NCBI GenBank assembly: GCA_009733775.1
Contig: WOGZ01000245.1
Location: 1-51,209 of the forward strand
DNA: 51,209 bases
Direction of reading: 5' to 3'
Source of the DNA: Alectoria sarmentosa
Taxonomy: Eukaryota > Ascomycota > Lecanoromycetes > Lecanorales > Parmeliaceae
In this document: one piece after another, positions 34,943-47,836 of the stretch
Layout: each line of letters starts with the position of its first letter
How positions within the stretch are numbered: the first letter of the stretch is position 1
Position numbers and translations under genes: made by a program
The notes under the pieces: model-generated
What the model saw: only the letters and a program-made list of their open reading frames with translations
Told to the model about the DNA's origin: nothing
The model's database searches: none

Positions 34943-36226
34943 TCAGAGCCCTTTCTCCTTCTTTGCTCTCTCCTTCGCCGCTTTCTCCCTCCGTTGCATC
35001 ACACCTTCTGCCCCCACGCCCCCAAACACTAACCCCACGCCCACCCACTGCATCCCACTCAATCGATGTCCAAACCAGAGCACACTCAGCATCATCGTCA
35101 ACATCTTCCTTGTCACTGTCACCGTGACTAGCAAAAGACTGCTGAAATGGCTCAGGGTGTAGTAGATGAATATCTGGCCAATAGCACCGCAAGCGGCGAA
35201 GGAGAGTAAGGCAGGCAGGATCGCTGGGTTGCGTTGTATGAAGGCTATAGCAGCTGAGAACTCGGAAGAACCGTTTGTTGTGGGTGAAAGGGGTGTCGGA
35301 GGAATTAGGGGCGAAATAAACAAGTATAGTGTCGTGAGGAGGGTGGAAAAGACATTCTGAGCTACCATCATCTGGGGGCCAGAGTAAGGGCGGTACGAGG
35401 TAAAGATATGATCTTGGGTGCTGTTTGTAAGGCCGTCTAAAAGAAGATTGATACTTAGCAGCATCAGTCCCCAAGCTGAGTTGTTATTTTTTGGAGATGA
35501 TTTCTTGCTCGACGAGGAGGGATGGTAGACTGTGAAAACGGCCACGCCTGCAGTTACCAGGGCCACGACAAGGTACTTGTAGAGAGGGTAGGATTTCCGG
35601 AATATCGTGAGATGGAGGAACATGACGGGAAGGAGTTTGCACGATTTGGCAAGGATGAATGTGATATAATCGATGTGAGCGAGCGAAGCGTATCCGAAAG
35701 GAGAGGCCAGTGAAGAAGTTACTGCCACCAGGATGAGGGGGAACAGGATTGAGCGAGTTGGGAAGACAGCAGGAGTTGGACCGGACTTGGGAGCGGAGTA
35801 GAGAAGGTAAAAGTAGCCGACAAGAGCTGCAAAGGTTGACTGAATGGTGTTCAGGAAGACGGAGTAGGTAAATCGTTCGGGAGATGTTGAAGGGCCATAA
35901 CTGGTCGCTGTTATGCGTTCTTGGAGAAGCGCCCAGGAAAGACTGATGAAGGTCAGATAGCTCTTCAGAAATGGCATATAAGCTTTTTTCTTTTACAATG
36001 AAGCGTAGATACCAGCGACGCAAATGACGAATTGAGCAAGTCCGGCTTGCTCTTGGGTAGTGGGACGAGAGGGCCCCTTGGGTTTACCATTGCTCAGGGT
36101 AGTAGGGGAGGCATCGCCGTTGGCCTCGCTACCTGTTTGCTTCCACCCATGATTCAGCGTGTGTGGAGGTCCCTGGTCAAAGTCTGAAGGCTCTCTTCGT
36201 AAAGGAATTGCTTTTGTTCGCGCCAT
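34943..36226 (-). CDS. hut1: ER UDP-galactose/nucleotide-sugar transporter Hut1
   Basis: Minus-strand exons 36226-35997 and 35942-34943 encode 409 aa. The protein belongs to the SLC35B1/Hut1 family of ER membrane antiporters for UDP-galactose, with proposed ATP/ADP exchange in animals. Exon 1 encodes a polar ~60-residue cytosolic tail and the start of TM1. Across the 54-nt intron (GTAAAA...CATCAG, CTGAC branch) the conserved GIYASFLSWALLQERIT is restored. About ten hydrophobic segments follow. Family motifs include LAKSCKLLPVMFLH, AAWGLMLL-like SAWGLMLLSINLLLDGLTNS, GAIGQIFIYYTL and LVTVTVTRKMLTMMLSVLWFGH. The C-terminus is strongly basic (AKERAKKEKGL) and cytosolic. The gene is divergent from clu1 with 494 bp between start codons. 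Confidence 0.93.
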
Positions 36227-36720
36227 GCTGACGAGGGAATGATTCAACGAAGGGAAGAGATCTAAATAAGAGATGTGCATGCGAAGAGCGCCTTTTAAAA
36301 ACGCATGAGAAGTTTCACCATTGAGGAAAATAAAGTAGAATAAAAAAAATGAAACGTGTAGCTCCAGAGGTTCAATGTCGTCGTCGGCAATAGCAGTGAA
36401 AATTGCGATGTGTCCTATCGACAGCCAAGAGATTCACCCAAAAAAAGTCCTGCAGGGATCCGGGTGGAACCGGATCTGCGGGCAAACGCTGGTAGCTCCC
36501 GCTGTTTATACTGGTGACGGAGCTCTCCTTCGGGCGGTGGAAAGTCTCTCATTTCCTCTTGCTTTTTTCTTAGATCCTTATTGTTTTGTCCAGGACTGTT
36601 ATAGTATCTTCTCTAAACTCTCCTTGATTGTTACCCTTGAACATTCTTTGCAATAGCAACACCGAACGCACCTTCATAATCGCCTTGTAGATATACCATA
36701 CTTCTTTACAAATTTTTAAT
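36227..36720. promoter_or_regulatory. Shared divergent promoter region hut1 / clu1
   Basis: This 494-bp interval separates two divergent ATGs and must contain both promoters. On the clu1 side there is a pyrimidine-rich run (about 36540-36650) typical of strongly expressed fungal genes, then an AT-rich leader just before the start. No named operator is recognised. Confidence 0.5.
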
Positions 36721-39700
36721 ATGTCCGAGGACAATACTGACCCAAACGCAAAATCTCGTACGTGACGCTCGCGTGCTTGTGGTGCCTTTGGCTCATCCCA
36801 ATGTGTCTCAGGTCTTGCGCTGATATCATCTACCTAGAAAATCCCAATTCAATCGGCAGGAAAGAAGTGAACGGTCATCGAGATTCTTTCACTGCAATTA
36901 CAAATGGCGAGACTTCCCCTTCGAAGCAAGGCGAGGCAAAGGAGGAGCAGGCCACTGACAGTACGTCCCACAGTGGCCTTTTGGGGAAGGAGCTAACGTC
37001 TGCAAAAGATGTCTTCCAAGTCACTATCAAATTACCTCATCAACCGTACGAGATCCAGATTATGGTCTCCACACAAGAGCAGGTGCAAGACCTTCGACAA
37101 TCCATAATGGAGTCCTCGGGCACTTTTCAGTACTCGTGTTTTCACCTGGAACATAAAGGCGAGCGGATCAACGACTATGTTGAGCTATCAGAGGTCAAGG
37201 GCTTTGCTGTAGGTTCAGAATTGAAGTTAGTGGAAGACCCATATACAGAGAAAGAGGCTCGGATGCACTTGATACGAATTCGGGATATTATTGGGGCTGC
37301 CGGTAACCGGGTCGACACGCTGCACGGCATTTCAGCTGGTCTGTCACTTCACGACAATGTCTCGCCATGGAATGATCCTGCCGCACCCTCTGCTCCCACG
37401 GATAAACCAGCCAATGCAAGCCCATCTGGAATTCCACATGCTCTCGTGGACTACACCCTCGACGGCCCACCCTCGATACGTACAATCACTCCTAATGACG
37501 AGGAACATCCACGAAGAACAATTAAATCTCTTAGTGTTTCGGCTTGGAATCCCCCACCACCCTTTCTTCGCCAACAAGGCCATGTCCTCTATCTACAGCT
37601 CACCACGACTGAAGGCGAGCAATACCAGATCACTTCCCATGTCTCAGGGTTTTTCGTGAACAAATCTTCCAACAGCAAATTCGATCCATTCCCAAGACCA
37701 CCACCAAAGAATGCAGCCGCACACTCCCTCTTCTCTCTGATCTCGCTTCTGTCACAATCTTTCAGCAAGTCTTTTGACATACTGTTAGATTCGAACAACA
37801 AGCGTGATCCACTAGCAAATTTTCAACTTACCAACGCCATACCTTCAAGTCCTTGGCTTGTGACTCCTGCAGCAACATCTCTCTCGTCTCATCAGCCAGA
37901 TCTTACCAGGACCCAAGAAACCTTTCTGCTGTCTGGAGTTGAGAATACAGAGACGTTGCGAGACTGGAATGAGGAGATACAGTCCACTCGAGAGCTGCCA
38001 AGAGAAACTGTGCAGGATCGAGTCTTCAGAGAGCGGCTGATATCTAAAATCTTCGCCGAATTCAGTGAGGCGGCTGCTCGTGGTGCAATGATGGTCGCAC
38101 GTGGGGAAGTTGCTCCCTTGAATCCTACGGAAAGCAAAGACGCCCAGATCTTTGTATACAACAATGTGTTCTATTCATTCGGAGCTGATGGCGTCAGCAC
38201 CTTCACCTCAGAAGGCGGTGACGAGGCTGCTCGAGTAGCTGTGGGAAAGGATGTTGGTGGTGTAAAAGCCGTTAATCAATTGGATATAGCAGGCTTGGCA
38301 ACCCCTGGCACCATCATCGTAGACTACCTCGGTAAGCGACTGGTCGCGCAGAGTATTGTTCCTGGTATATTCAAGCAGCGAGAACCCGAGGAGCACCAAG
38401 TTGACTATGGTGGAGTGGAAGGTCGAGACGTCGTTGCTGAGAACGAGGCCTTCATACCGACATTTTCTCAAGTTTCCAAAGCCTTGAAAGTGAAAAAACA
38501 CCCTGTTTGGGACAAAGAAGGCAAAAAACACGTCCTTGAGGGTAGCGTTGAAACAAAAGGCCTGCTTGGTACGGACGGCCGCAAGTACATCCTCGACTTG
38601 TACAGACTTACGCCGCTGGATGTTACATGGCTTGAAGAACATTGCAAAGATGGTGAGGAACCTTCTACAGAGTCTCAGCCGCGCAACTATCCTCACCGTA
38701 TGACCACCCTCCGACCGGAGCTTGTGGAGGCGTACTGGAGATTTAAAATGGGTGAATATGTGCAAGAACAAGTAAGAAGGCGGAAGCCTAGTACATCAGC
38801 AGGTGGACTAGCTGCAGTAACGAATGGTACAGGAGAAAGCCTAGTCAACGGTAGGGAGGAGATCAACGGCGAACATCAAATCGAAACGGAAAAGTCGTTC
38901 GAGCAGAACGACAAGACCACGGAACAGAGTCCAGAGGAAGACCGTGTAGACATTTCAACTTTCTCTCTTACTCTCAACCCTGATGTCTTTTGCGGACAGG
39001 TTCCACAGACAGACGAGGAGAAGGAAGAATGGGCCAACGATGAGCGCGAAGTACGGGCTGTCTGCGCACACCTTCACGAGAAAGTCATCCCTGAAATGAT
39101 ACAAGACCTCAAGGAAGGAGAGGTTGGATTTCCAATGGACGGCCAATCCTTGAGTCGATTAATGCATAGGCGAGGTGTCAACTTGCGCTACCTGGGTAAA
39201 TTCGCCAACCTCACTGATAATGAGGACGCACGACTGCGAGCTCTAAAAGCGCTGACTGTACAAGAGATGGTCGCAAGAGCTTTCAAGCATGTTGCCAATC
39301 GATACCTGAAGCATCTACCAATGTCCTTCATTACGAATTGCTTATGTCATCTTCTCAACTGCCTTTTGGGCACAGGTCTCAACGATTTGCCGAAAGCACA
39401 GATTGACGACGATCTCCGAGATTCTTACAAGGACGCCGATTATTCGTTCGCAAAAGTCACACCTCACAGCCTGAAAAAAGAAATTGAGACCCAGGTCCAA
39501 ATTCGGTATCAACACGTATTACATGATGCCTGGACACACAACATAAGACATCTTCAGCTTTTGCGAAGCATAGCGCTCAAACTTGGGTTGCAGTTGGTCG
39601 CCCGGGACTACCATTTCTCTTCGGAGACCCAACCGAACACTGAGCAGTCGAAGTCCGAGGCCATTGCAGTTGCGAATGGAACCGTGAACCTCTCTGGATT

Positions 39701-40865
39701 GAATGGTCATGCTCACGGCAACGTCAATGGAAAGAAAAAGAAGAAGCACGCTGGTCGCACCTCTCCAGCAACAAACGGCTTGGAGATCCCAAGCCAACAA
39801 TCGACATTCAGCCCGGAAGACATAGCAAACATGGTACCTATCATCAAAGATGCCTGCCCAAAGAGCGTTCTTGCAGAAGAAGCTTTAGAAGCCGGCAAAA
39901 TCTCATTGATGCAGAATCAAAAAGAAATCGGCCAGGAATTGCTTCTAGAGTCGCTGACTCTGCATGAACAAATATACGGTATTTTACACCCGGAAGTAGC
40001 TCGAGTTTACCATCAACTGGCGATGCTCTATTACCAGCTTGATGAAAAGAGCGCCGCTATTGAGTTGGCTCACAAAGCGGTGATCATTTCAGAACGTACC
40101 CTTGGCATAGATTCAAATGAGACGATTCTGAGCTACCTCAATCTCGCTCTCTTCGAACACGGTAATCGCAACACAACCCTCGCTTTAGCATGTGTAAGAC
40201 ACGCTTTGGAGCTTTGGAAAATCATCTACGGCTCCAAACACCCTGACTCTATAACCACGCTGAACAATGCAGCTGTCATGCTCCAGCAGTTGCAATTCTA
40301 CCCCGAGTCACGTCAATGGTTCGAAACATCTCTCGCCATAAGCGAAGAAGTGTCCGGAAAGCAATCGGTCAATACCGCCACGCTCCTTTTCCAACTAGCC
40401 CAAGCTTTAGTCTTGGACCAAGACCACAAAGGTGCTGTCAACCGTATGCGCGAAGCATATAGTATTTTCCTTTCCAAACTCGGCCCCGATGATCCGAATA
40501 CCAAAGAGTCGGAGAAATGGCTCGAACAACTCACCCAGAACGCCGTGTCTATGGCGAAGCACGCAAAAGACGTGCAAGCTCGACGACTGCGAAAAGTGGT
40601 CTTTAATCCACGTGTAACCACCATGGAAGCCCGCCCGCAGCCTCAAGTTGGCCAGTCTAATTTGGACATGGCTAGCGGCCGGGTTACTGGTTCAATGAGT
40701 AGCAACAGCTTTGATTCCAGAAGCATCGATGAGCTTGTGAAGATTATTGAGGGTGGTGGTGACATTTCTAAGTCATCAACAGGAAAGAAGCTCACAACTC
40801 GCAGCAATCCGAAACGCCGTGGCGGAGCAGGAGTTGTTGGAGCACAGGCCTCATTCCTGTCTTAG
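36721..40865 (+). CDS. clu1: Clustered mitochondria protein Clu1/Tif31
   Basis: Exons 36721-36757 and 36838-40865 encode 1,354 aa. Clu/CLUH proteins are cytosolic RNA-binding factors that keep mitochondria distributed and bind mRNAs of mitochondrial proteins; the yeast orthologue co-purifies with eIF3. Domains in order: ubiquitin-like CLU-N (about 70-165), the central CLU domain (about 380-610, containing LLGTDGRKYILDLYRLTPLDV), the eIF3-p135-like region (about 725-860, NPDVFCGQVP) and C-terminal TPRs (about 1,050-1,235, including ALFEHGNRNTTLALACVRHAL). The tail is Ser-rich and ends with basic residues. The 37-nt first exon was chosen because GTACGT and TACCTAG with CTGAT close the phase. 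The ATG at 36762 inside the intron is not needed. No break is seen. Confidence 0.94.
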
Positions 40866-41855
40866 ATGGAACTTTCTGGGGGTGGATGCTTGTTCAACTT
40901 GTACAACAGTCGTCCCCGGACGATGTAAAAAACTCGTGACTGTTTTGCGGATTCCTTGATTCCTGTACTCTACAGGATGGTGTGTCTCATCTATCTGTAC
41001 AGGATCGACCTCTTTGTGTACAGAACCATCATCACCCTTTTAGGGTATTGTACATGCACACAGTCTTCTATATTATACCTACATGGCTTGGATTTCTTCA
41101 GAAAGGGCTTATTTCGCATCATGATTAGGAGGCATGTACTATTAGCTGGGAGCACATAGTTAGCATTTCCCCAGGCGCAAATACCACTCATCACATTTCA
41201 CAAAACCGAACCACTGGAATTTGGGAACACGGGTCTTTAGCTACGATTATGAGTAGTGTTCTCATCAGTGTTCTCAGCTTGAGTGGTCGCAATTCTACAT
41301 ATGGAAGTTCGCCAGCAAATGACCTTTGGTGACGAGGCTACTACGGTGCAACGAAGAGCTATACTCACTTGAAGTTGCGTCCTCTCTGCTAACTCAAGAA
41401 ACGTCTAGGGAAAAAAAATCTCCAGCTCGCTAAGATTGATCGACCGAGGATTTGGTGTACAAATACGAAGAGTAGTGGTTCATGCACTTGAAGATGTAGA
41501 ATCTAATACACCGTATCTCAGGCTTCTGACACTGTGGTTCTGGACACTACGGTTCTTGACTACAGCTACATACCACGGGAGTGGCTGTACTTCCGTCCTA
41601 TGATTTTCGTACGTGACATTCCGCAACATGATCACTGCAGTACCCAGACACAATAAAAGTTTACTACAACAAGAGTTTTTCTCCAAAAAATAGGAACCAA
41701 GTTCACTTGAAAAGTTACACGGCCTCTTTAGTTTCACAAACTTTGCTTTAGATTGTGTTGGCGCTGCATTGTGTACAATCTGAAGAGTTCTGATATTTAG
41801 TAATTCTCCAAAACCGCGAGCTTCATCACCTCTGCCTCCATTTGACCAGTATCAT
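40866..41855. other. Convergent intergenic region, ~1 kb
   Basis: The interval lies between the 3' ends of clu1 and the rhodopsin-domain gene. Short overlapping ORFs only; nothing is recognised. Confidence 0.5.
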
Positions 41856-43660
41856 CTACGGAAGTTTCGGAGACGACTTCGGCGTCCCCTTCCGCCTTTT
41901 CCCCTCAATGTTGCACGAAGATCCTATCGCCGCAGACGTCCCCAACGACATCATTTCCTCTGGTGTCGCGACTCTTGAGTGGCGCAGGCCGGTCTCTTCA
42001 AACTTCCCGAGCGGCTGCACCCTTCCCGCGACAAGGGGAAAGGGCGGCCTGTTGATGGATAAGGGAGATACCTTGCCCAGTCTTCTGTTATTTAGGGTGT
42101 ATGCCCTGTCCGCGGATGATTCCTTCCCATGGCCCCAGGGCGGGGCCACCGCGCTCAGTCTCACTTGTTCCGCCGATGAGGCCGAGGGTTTGCGTTCCAC
42201 GAGCGTCGCCATAGGAGATACGGGACTCATCTCCACTTTTTCCACTGAAGTTTTTTTGCGTTCGATCCAGAGAGGTGGGGGGACCATGCTAAGTCTGATC
42301 AGACTCGCTCTCGTGTTGTGGCAACCTTCGATATCAATTTTTTTTGGCGTTGGCGTTGGAAATTCCTTACAGCTGCTGATTTCTGTGAGAAAATCATCGT
42401 CGGAGAGGCGGACAACATCGCTGTCTGAGAACTTGGCGAAGGGGTGAAGAGGAGGGCGGGTGGTGTTGATGTGGTGTTTGCAGAGGGGTTCGGAGGTACG
42501 GGATGCACGAGAATTTTTGCGGGTGAGGAGCAGTTGACGAAGGGCGGGCAGGGAGGCGACGGCAATGCCGATGTTCTGTTCGAGGCTGAGGGTTGAATTA
42601 GTACTGTTGGGAGGTAATGAGCGGAGAGGTGTGATGGGGCGGAAGGTGGGTGTGAGAGGACGGGGCAACTCACGAGGCCCAAATGGCAACAGGAACAAGA
42701 TCCCCTATTGAATAATCAGACGTCTGCATGAAGTGATGAAACCAACTGATTTACAGGTTGGGTTCTTGCTTGTAAAATCAACGAGCGCAGTCCTAGCGAT
42801 GGCAGCTGCGGCGGTGCTACACGGGGTGAGTTTGACGGAAGAGGCTAGCGAGGGATATTTTTGGCTTACAAGAGCCCAAGTCCTATGACAAAGAAGATAG
42901 CCAACTTGTCCCGCGAATCTACTTGTAGGTTGCGGAAAACCATCATGGGCAGTAGTACGCAGAGAAGGTCGGTAACAACGGCGGCGCCTAATCATGCGTG
43001 AGCCCAGAGCTGGGAATTTGACCGACCTGGGACTACACACCACCCTGAGCCTGAGCAATCTTGGTCATATCAGCCGGCGGGAAGCACCGTGCCTTGGCGC
43101 CTTGATTCCACACTCTCGAAAGCGGTATGCATTGAAAGCATTGGGCGAGGAAATCACCGAGCGACATGATGGTGCAGAAAATCAGGAATCCCCAAATCCA
43201 CTTGCGGTAGAACATCTTGGTGGCAGGCATGAGACGGAGGACAAACAAACACACAGAGATCCTGACCAATCCTATGCCGATGCTGATGAGCATGATACTT
43301 GTGCTTGTGTACAGTTCGACATGTTGAATCTGGACCGGAGTGAGGTAGTAGATGTTTCGACCGAACCCGCTCTGAACCTGTAAGGTGGAGAAGATGCTCT
43401 GAGCAATGGCGAAGGCCCAATCCCAGTCGTCAGTGGAAAGGTACTGCCTGCTTTGATGTTCCAGATGAAAGGTAGCTTACCATGGCTATAAAAATTGTGA
43501 AGTCATCCCATCCCAGGCTATTGTGATGGATTCCTCGAGTATAGACACGCAGAGACACGAGAAATAACGCAATAGACACAATCAGCCATGTGACAATGAG
43601 AAGGTCAGATCCACGGCTAACATCAGGCGGCAATGGCCTTGAGATTGAATTTGAAGACAT
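41856..43660 (-). CDS. Fungal rhodopsin-domain (PTH11-like) membrane protein
   Basis: Minus-strand exons 43660-43481, 43443-43044, 42987-42870, 42816-42755, 42704-42674 and 42585-41856 encode 506 aa. The family comprises seven-helix fungal membrane proteins of mostly unknown ligand. Visible marks are the first helix (LIVTWLIVSIALFLVSLRVYT), LGWDDFTIFIAM, SGFGRNIYYLT, LVRISVCLFVLRLMP, QCFQCIPLSRVWN, VTDLLCVLLPMMVFRNLQ and WDLVPVAIWASLEQNIGIAV. The cytosolic tail (about 240 residues) is Pro/Ser-rich and unique. Introns 2-5 have clean GT...AG ends and phases. Intron 1 (43444-43480) would be only 37 nt; using the AG before AGCATC instead gives an 82-nt intron and a shorter loop. The first junction is therefore uncertain. 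Confidence 0.82.
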
Positions 43661-44714
43661 TGCAGGGCGAAATTTTGGTCAAGAAGAGAACAAAGAGAGT
43701 TGATATAGAAGGTAGAGAAATGAGCAGGCTCTACGGGGACACGGGGACACGGGAATTGTTATAGCAATGAAGAGCCATGAAAACATGCAGACAAAACTCC
43801 TTCGGCAATTTAAAAAAAACACAGAAGCGCCGATTGTTTGGCATTGCCCAGGAGGTATGATATGTTGAAGGCGTTACAACAAGATGGTATAGCTGCCTCT
43901 TATAGGAAAGCTAGTTTTTGTGACCATGATTCAAACAACCTTCAAGCTTTCCAAGACACGGCTTACGCAATTAGCTTTAACCATCAGGACATTGCTCAAT
44001 ACATGAATCTTCATGGAAAAGAAGAACACAAAAGAAAGGATGAGTAGCAGAGAGCGAGATGGTCAATGACAACCTTAAGAGAGCACCAGAAGATACTGGT
44101 GATACACATGCTGTAAGATACACATGGGCCGTCATATAGCAGGACCTGCTATGGTTCAAGGCAAGCGAAGGCGCCACAGGCCGGCCTACATGATGAAGAT
44201 GTGGTTCTTGTCTCTTCAAACAATTTCAAGCTTTCAATGCTCCACATCGCCACCACATTCACTCGGCTCTTATATGTACCCTTCCACATTATGCCGTTTT
44301 GGAGTGAATAATCAGACCACGACATTCAAGATGTAATTCACAACATCCATAAACACTCGCTAAACCGTGGGCTTAGAGGTGTCCGTAAGAGAGGCGGCCA
44401 AGTACATGCATCGAGAGTAAAATCCTTCGGGTGCAAAGATGGCGGCTAGCGGGCTCGGCATGTCTACCGGGCGGAAGAACTTTGCCCCGCCTTGTTTACC
44501 CGACACCCAAACACAGAACAATAGATCCTCTCAATATACTTGGCAGATCGTCTACAGCTTTGCTTTAGCTTTTCCCTTTTGTACATCTACATAGTACTTA
44601 TTGCATTATTCTAGCTACAGAATTCGCTACGTTTGCTACAGATAGCCTGGTGCTGGAACACCTATGCGATCCTGAGGATACTACGTTTTGGTCGAGACTC
44701 GGTGACAGCAGAAC
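43661..44714. other. Divergent intergenic region, ~1.05 kb
   Basis: The interval lies between two divergent starts and should hold both promoters. A perfectly repeated GGGGACAC word occurs near 43736-43751. The plus-strand ORF at 43838-44047 has no recognisable feature. Confidence 0.5.
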
Positions 44715-47481
44715 ATGAGTGAAAGTGAGTTCGATGAAACGCTGGACTACGAAGCACGTGTCACATTGTCATCAGCTACACTAACTCGTTGTAGTTGCTA
44801 GAGCCCCGTGGACTTCTGCTCGATGCAATCGACTCCTTCGTCCCCTCTCTTCCAAGATTGCTCTTTTGCGCAAGGCTACCCTGTGTGAGCCCCGGCAAGA
44901 TGAATGCAACTCTGGGATCACTCCGTCATCTTCATCCTCCAAAGCTTCAACTGTAGTGACGAAAGTTGACACTGAATGGGAGATTAGCCCAAGACCTTGG
45001 AAGAAGATCAAGCGTACATATTCCTCAAGAACGAAGGCTCAATCGTTTCGAGAATTGGTGGATTACAAAAAAGATCGGCCATTTGAAGATGCAAGGGATG
45101 CTGTAATACGATTGCCTCTTCATCTGACAGCAGGCCAAGATGTAGGCAGTGATGAGGCCTTGGCCACTAGGGATGGTCAATATAGTATATCGTCTCAAAG
45201 AGCACCGCCTAGAGCTCCCTGCAGTACATCAAAGAATCTGCAGATCCTCCACAATTTTCAAGTTCTGGGCTCCACTCGTACCACTAGACCGAGCAGTCGG
45301 AGGCTCATAGAAGGGATTTGCAAGGCACTCGAAGCATTACTAAGGGCTACTACTTGCGAAAAGACCAACGATATTGGTGGATGTCGCTCACTCTTTTCTA
45401 TTTGTTTGAGGCAGACCCCTAATTACATCGTCGAGGAGCAACGCCGGACCGTTGATGAGCATCCCGAACACGAAATTGACGTCGCATCAGAAATCTATGC
45501 CGACCTCGAAGCTTTTGGTTCAGCGCCAGACGGTGGTTGGGGATCTCTCAGGGAGGTGGTAAGAGCCCATGGGGTCAACCTAGTCGGAGAAGCAATCCAG
45601 GAGGGTCTGATTGAACTTGCTCTCTCCCGCGACATCCTTAATCTATGTCTTGGGCTCGCAGCCTACGACGAAGCTGAATGCGTAGTGAAAAGCATGATCG
45701 CTTTGGTAAGGGCTCGGTCTCTTTCGCCGATGGAAAAGTCCATATCTCTCGCTGGACTCTCCCAACCTGTCAACAAACGAGCTACACGGCACCGACTCCA
45801 CGCCATTCCCCTGACAGATGAGACTTCTTTGGTTGCGGATGCTTTGAAATACTATGTTCTACGAACCGGCAGACATGGCTTCATGTATCGCCAAATGGCA
45901 GTGATGCTAGAAGATGGCATACTCCCAGTCGAGTGGATGTCGAGTAAGGCCATGATCGAATGTTGGAATGGCGTGATCCATTCAATTACACAGCAAGACG
46001 ATCATGCTCAATCTGCCGCGTTACTACTTCAAGTTGCAATTTCAATATCATTCCGGCGAGGGTTTTCGAACGCTAGAGTGATCCCTCAAGTTCATGATCT
46101 GAGGCTCCGCGCCTGCGAATCTTCCGCTGCTCGTCCCACCCTCAGATCCTATAACTCAGGCCAAGCAGTGGACCCGTTCATGGAGAGTCAGCCAGTTGGA
46201 TCAGGACAAGATGGCGCCGGACCGGACGACATAGACAACGCTTTACAATCCACTTATTCCAATATTCTGACCGTGCTGTCCGCTTTCAGCATTCTTCGAT
46301 TGCCCAAATTGGCGCTAGACTCAAGTCATTCCGACCCTTTGAGTGTGGAAATACTGCGAAATATGGCTTTAGAGATACGCCAAGCTCTTGAAGTAGCCCA
46401 TGTCACCTCTTATGCCGATCGCGGATGGAATTTGTCAGTGGAATTTCTACATCGGCCTCTACTCGCAGCAGGACTAGTCTCGATAGCGTCTAGAAAAGCT
46501 AGCACAGCAATCTCTCAGAATGAGGTGCTCGACCTGGCTACGTTGGCCAGCCTGCCATCTAGTAAAGAGTCATTGAGTAATGCGGGCTCATTTCTTGGCC
46601 AGATTGCACAATGTTGCGATGAAGCAGGATCAGGTAATGGCTTCCGCTTTTTGCAGTCCATGGCCCAAGATCTAATATCTATCGCCGTTTCAAATATCTA
46701 CGATAAGCCAACCCAAAGATTGTGTAGCGGTATCGCTCATGTTGCAGCGTTTGCATTCTCGGAAAATACGGGTCGTCCCAGACATCTCGATTGGGCTCTG
46801 GACGTGGATAGTACAATCATGCGCACGGTCGACGACTCACTTAAGGTTGTCATGGACAAGACGCCAGCTCGAGCTGTCATGCGGAACAAAAGTAGATACA
46901 GATGGGAGGAGGGCATATGCGAATGGATCGCGAAGACTCCAGCTTCAGCACTGCAATGGCCTGCCGCTATCGAGGAAGTCGATCATGACAACACCGACGG
47001 TAAGGCACCGAAGTTGACGCTAGTGCAAGCATTGCCTCTTCTATCTGGAGCATCACCTTGCGCCACGGACCGACGGCTACCTAAGGCAAAACGCAGACGT
47101 GGAGAGCGAGAAGCTTCCTGTGACTATCGCGACATTGGAACCTTGAAAGGGAGCTGTGGTATTTTTGATTCATCGGAGAAATTACTTTTCATCAGGGTAT
47201 CCCCACGTCCCCAGGAGGTCCCTCGCCCGCAATCCCACTCGAAGGTAAACCCCGCCGATGACCTCGATGAGCTCTCCACGCCAGACTCATCACAAGAGAA
47301 GCCTGTTGCGCTGCAGGAAATTCCAAATCTGCAATCTGGCGTCAAGAGGAAAAGCGATGGCCGAAAGCACAAGAACAGAGTCACTGGAAGCTATAAGATG
47401 AATATGCCGTTGACGAAAATGCGTCGCCTTGATACGGAGATGTTTTGCCCATGTACGGACGATGAATTGGGCTTCTCATGA
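44715..47481 (+). CDS. Unrecognised fungal protein, 898 aa
   Basis: The model joins 44715-44724 and 44795-47481. The first exon is only 10 nt (ATG, Ser, Glu and one base). Donor GTGAGT, branch CTAAC and acceptor TTGTAG are all strong and the phase closes, giving MSEIARAPWTSARCNRLL. The protein has a basic N-terminus (RPLSSKIALLRK; PRPWKKIKRTYSSRTKAQ) suited to a nuclear protein, a long helical middle (about 170-690) and a C-terminus with basic clusters (PKAKRRRGE; KRKSDGRKHKNR). It ends with an acidic/Cys motif, CPCTDDELGF. There is no transmembrane segment, signal peptide or catalytic motif that I recognise. It could be a chromatin or DNA-repair scaffold, but that is only an impression from composition. 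Confidence 0.82.
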
Positions 47482-47836
47482 CACCTGCAATGCATGGCTA
47501 TGGCACTGTGGCGTTTATTGTTTGCGATATGTGTGAAGATGTGAATGATTCAATGGTGAGACGGGTTCGAGTTCGGTGCTTCAAGAGACTGTAGATAGGC
47601 ATCAAGGTTGTGACTTGTAGGTACTAGTACGCGTCAGGAAGGCTTGAATATTGCAGGCTCGCAACCATGGCCGTGTATGGACGATGAGCTGGATTTTCTG
47701 CAGACCTCAGGAGGGGGATCGGACTGCAATTGGGCCCATCGCAACCACAGTTTGGGTTCAAGCTCGACTAAGGTTTCACCATGCTGGATGGACCTGCAGG
47801 AAGGAGGAAGGGAGGTTCCGTCCGGGCGCTAGGGCC

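Noticed and set aside
41842..42447. 201-codon plus-strand ORF opposite the rhodopsin-domain gene
   Set aside because: It is the antisense of a coding tail with biased composition, has no domain and no promoter of its own.
47550..47580. GGTTCGAGTTC word resembling a tRNA T-loop
   Set aside because: No cloverleaf can be drawn around it.
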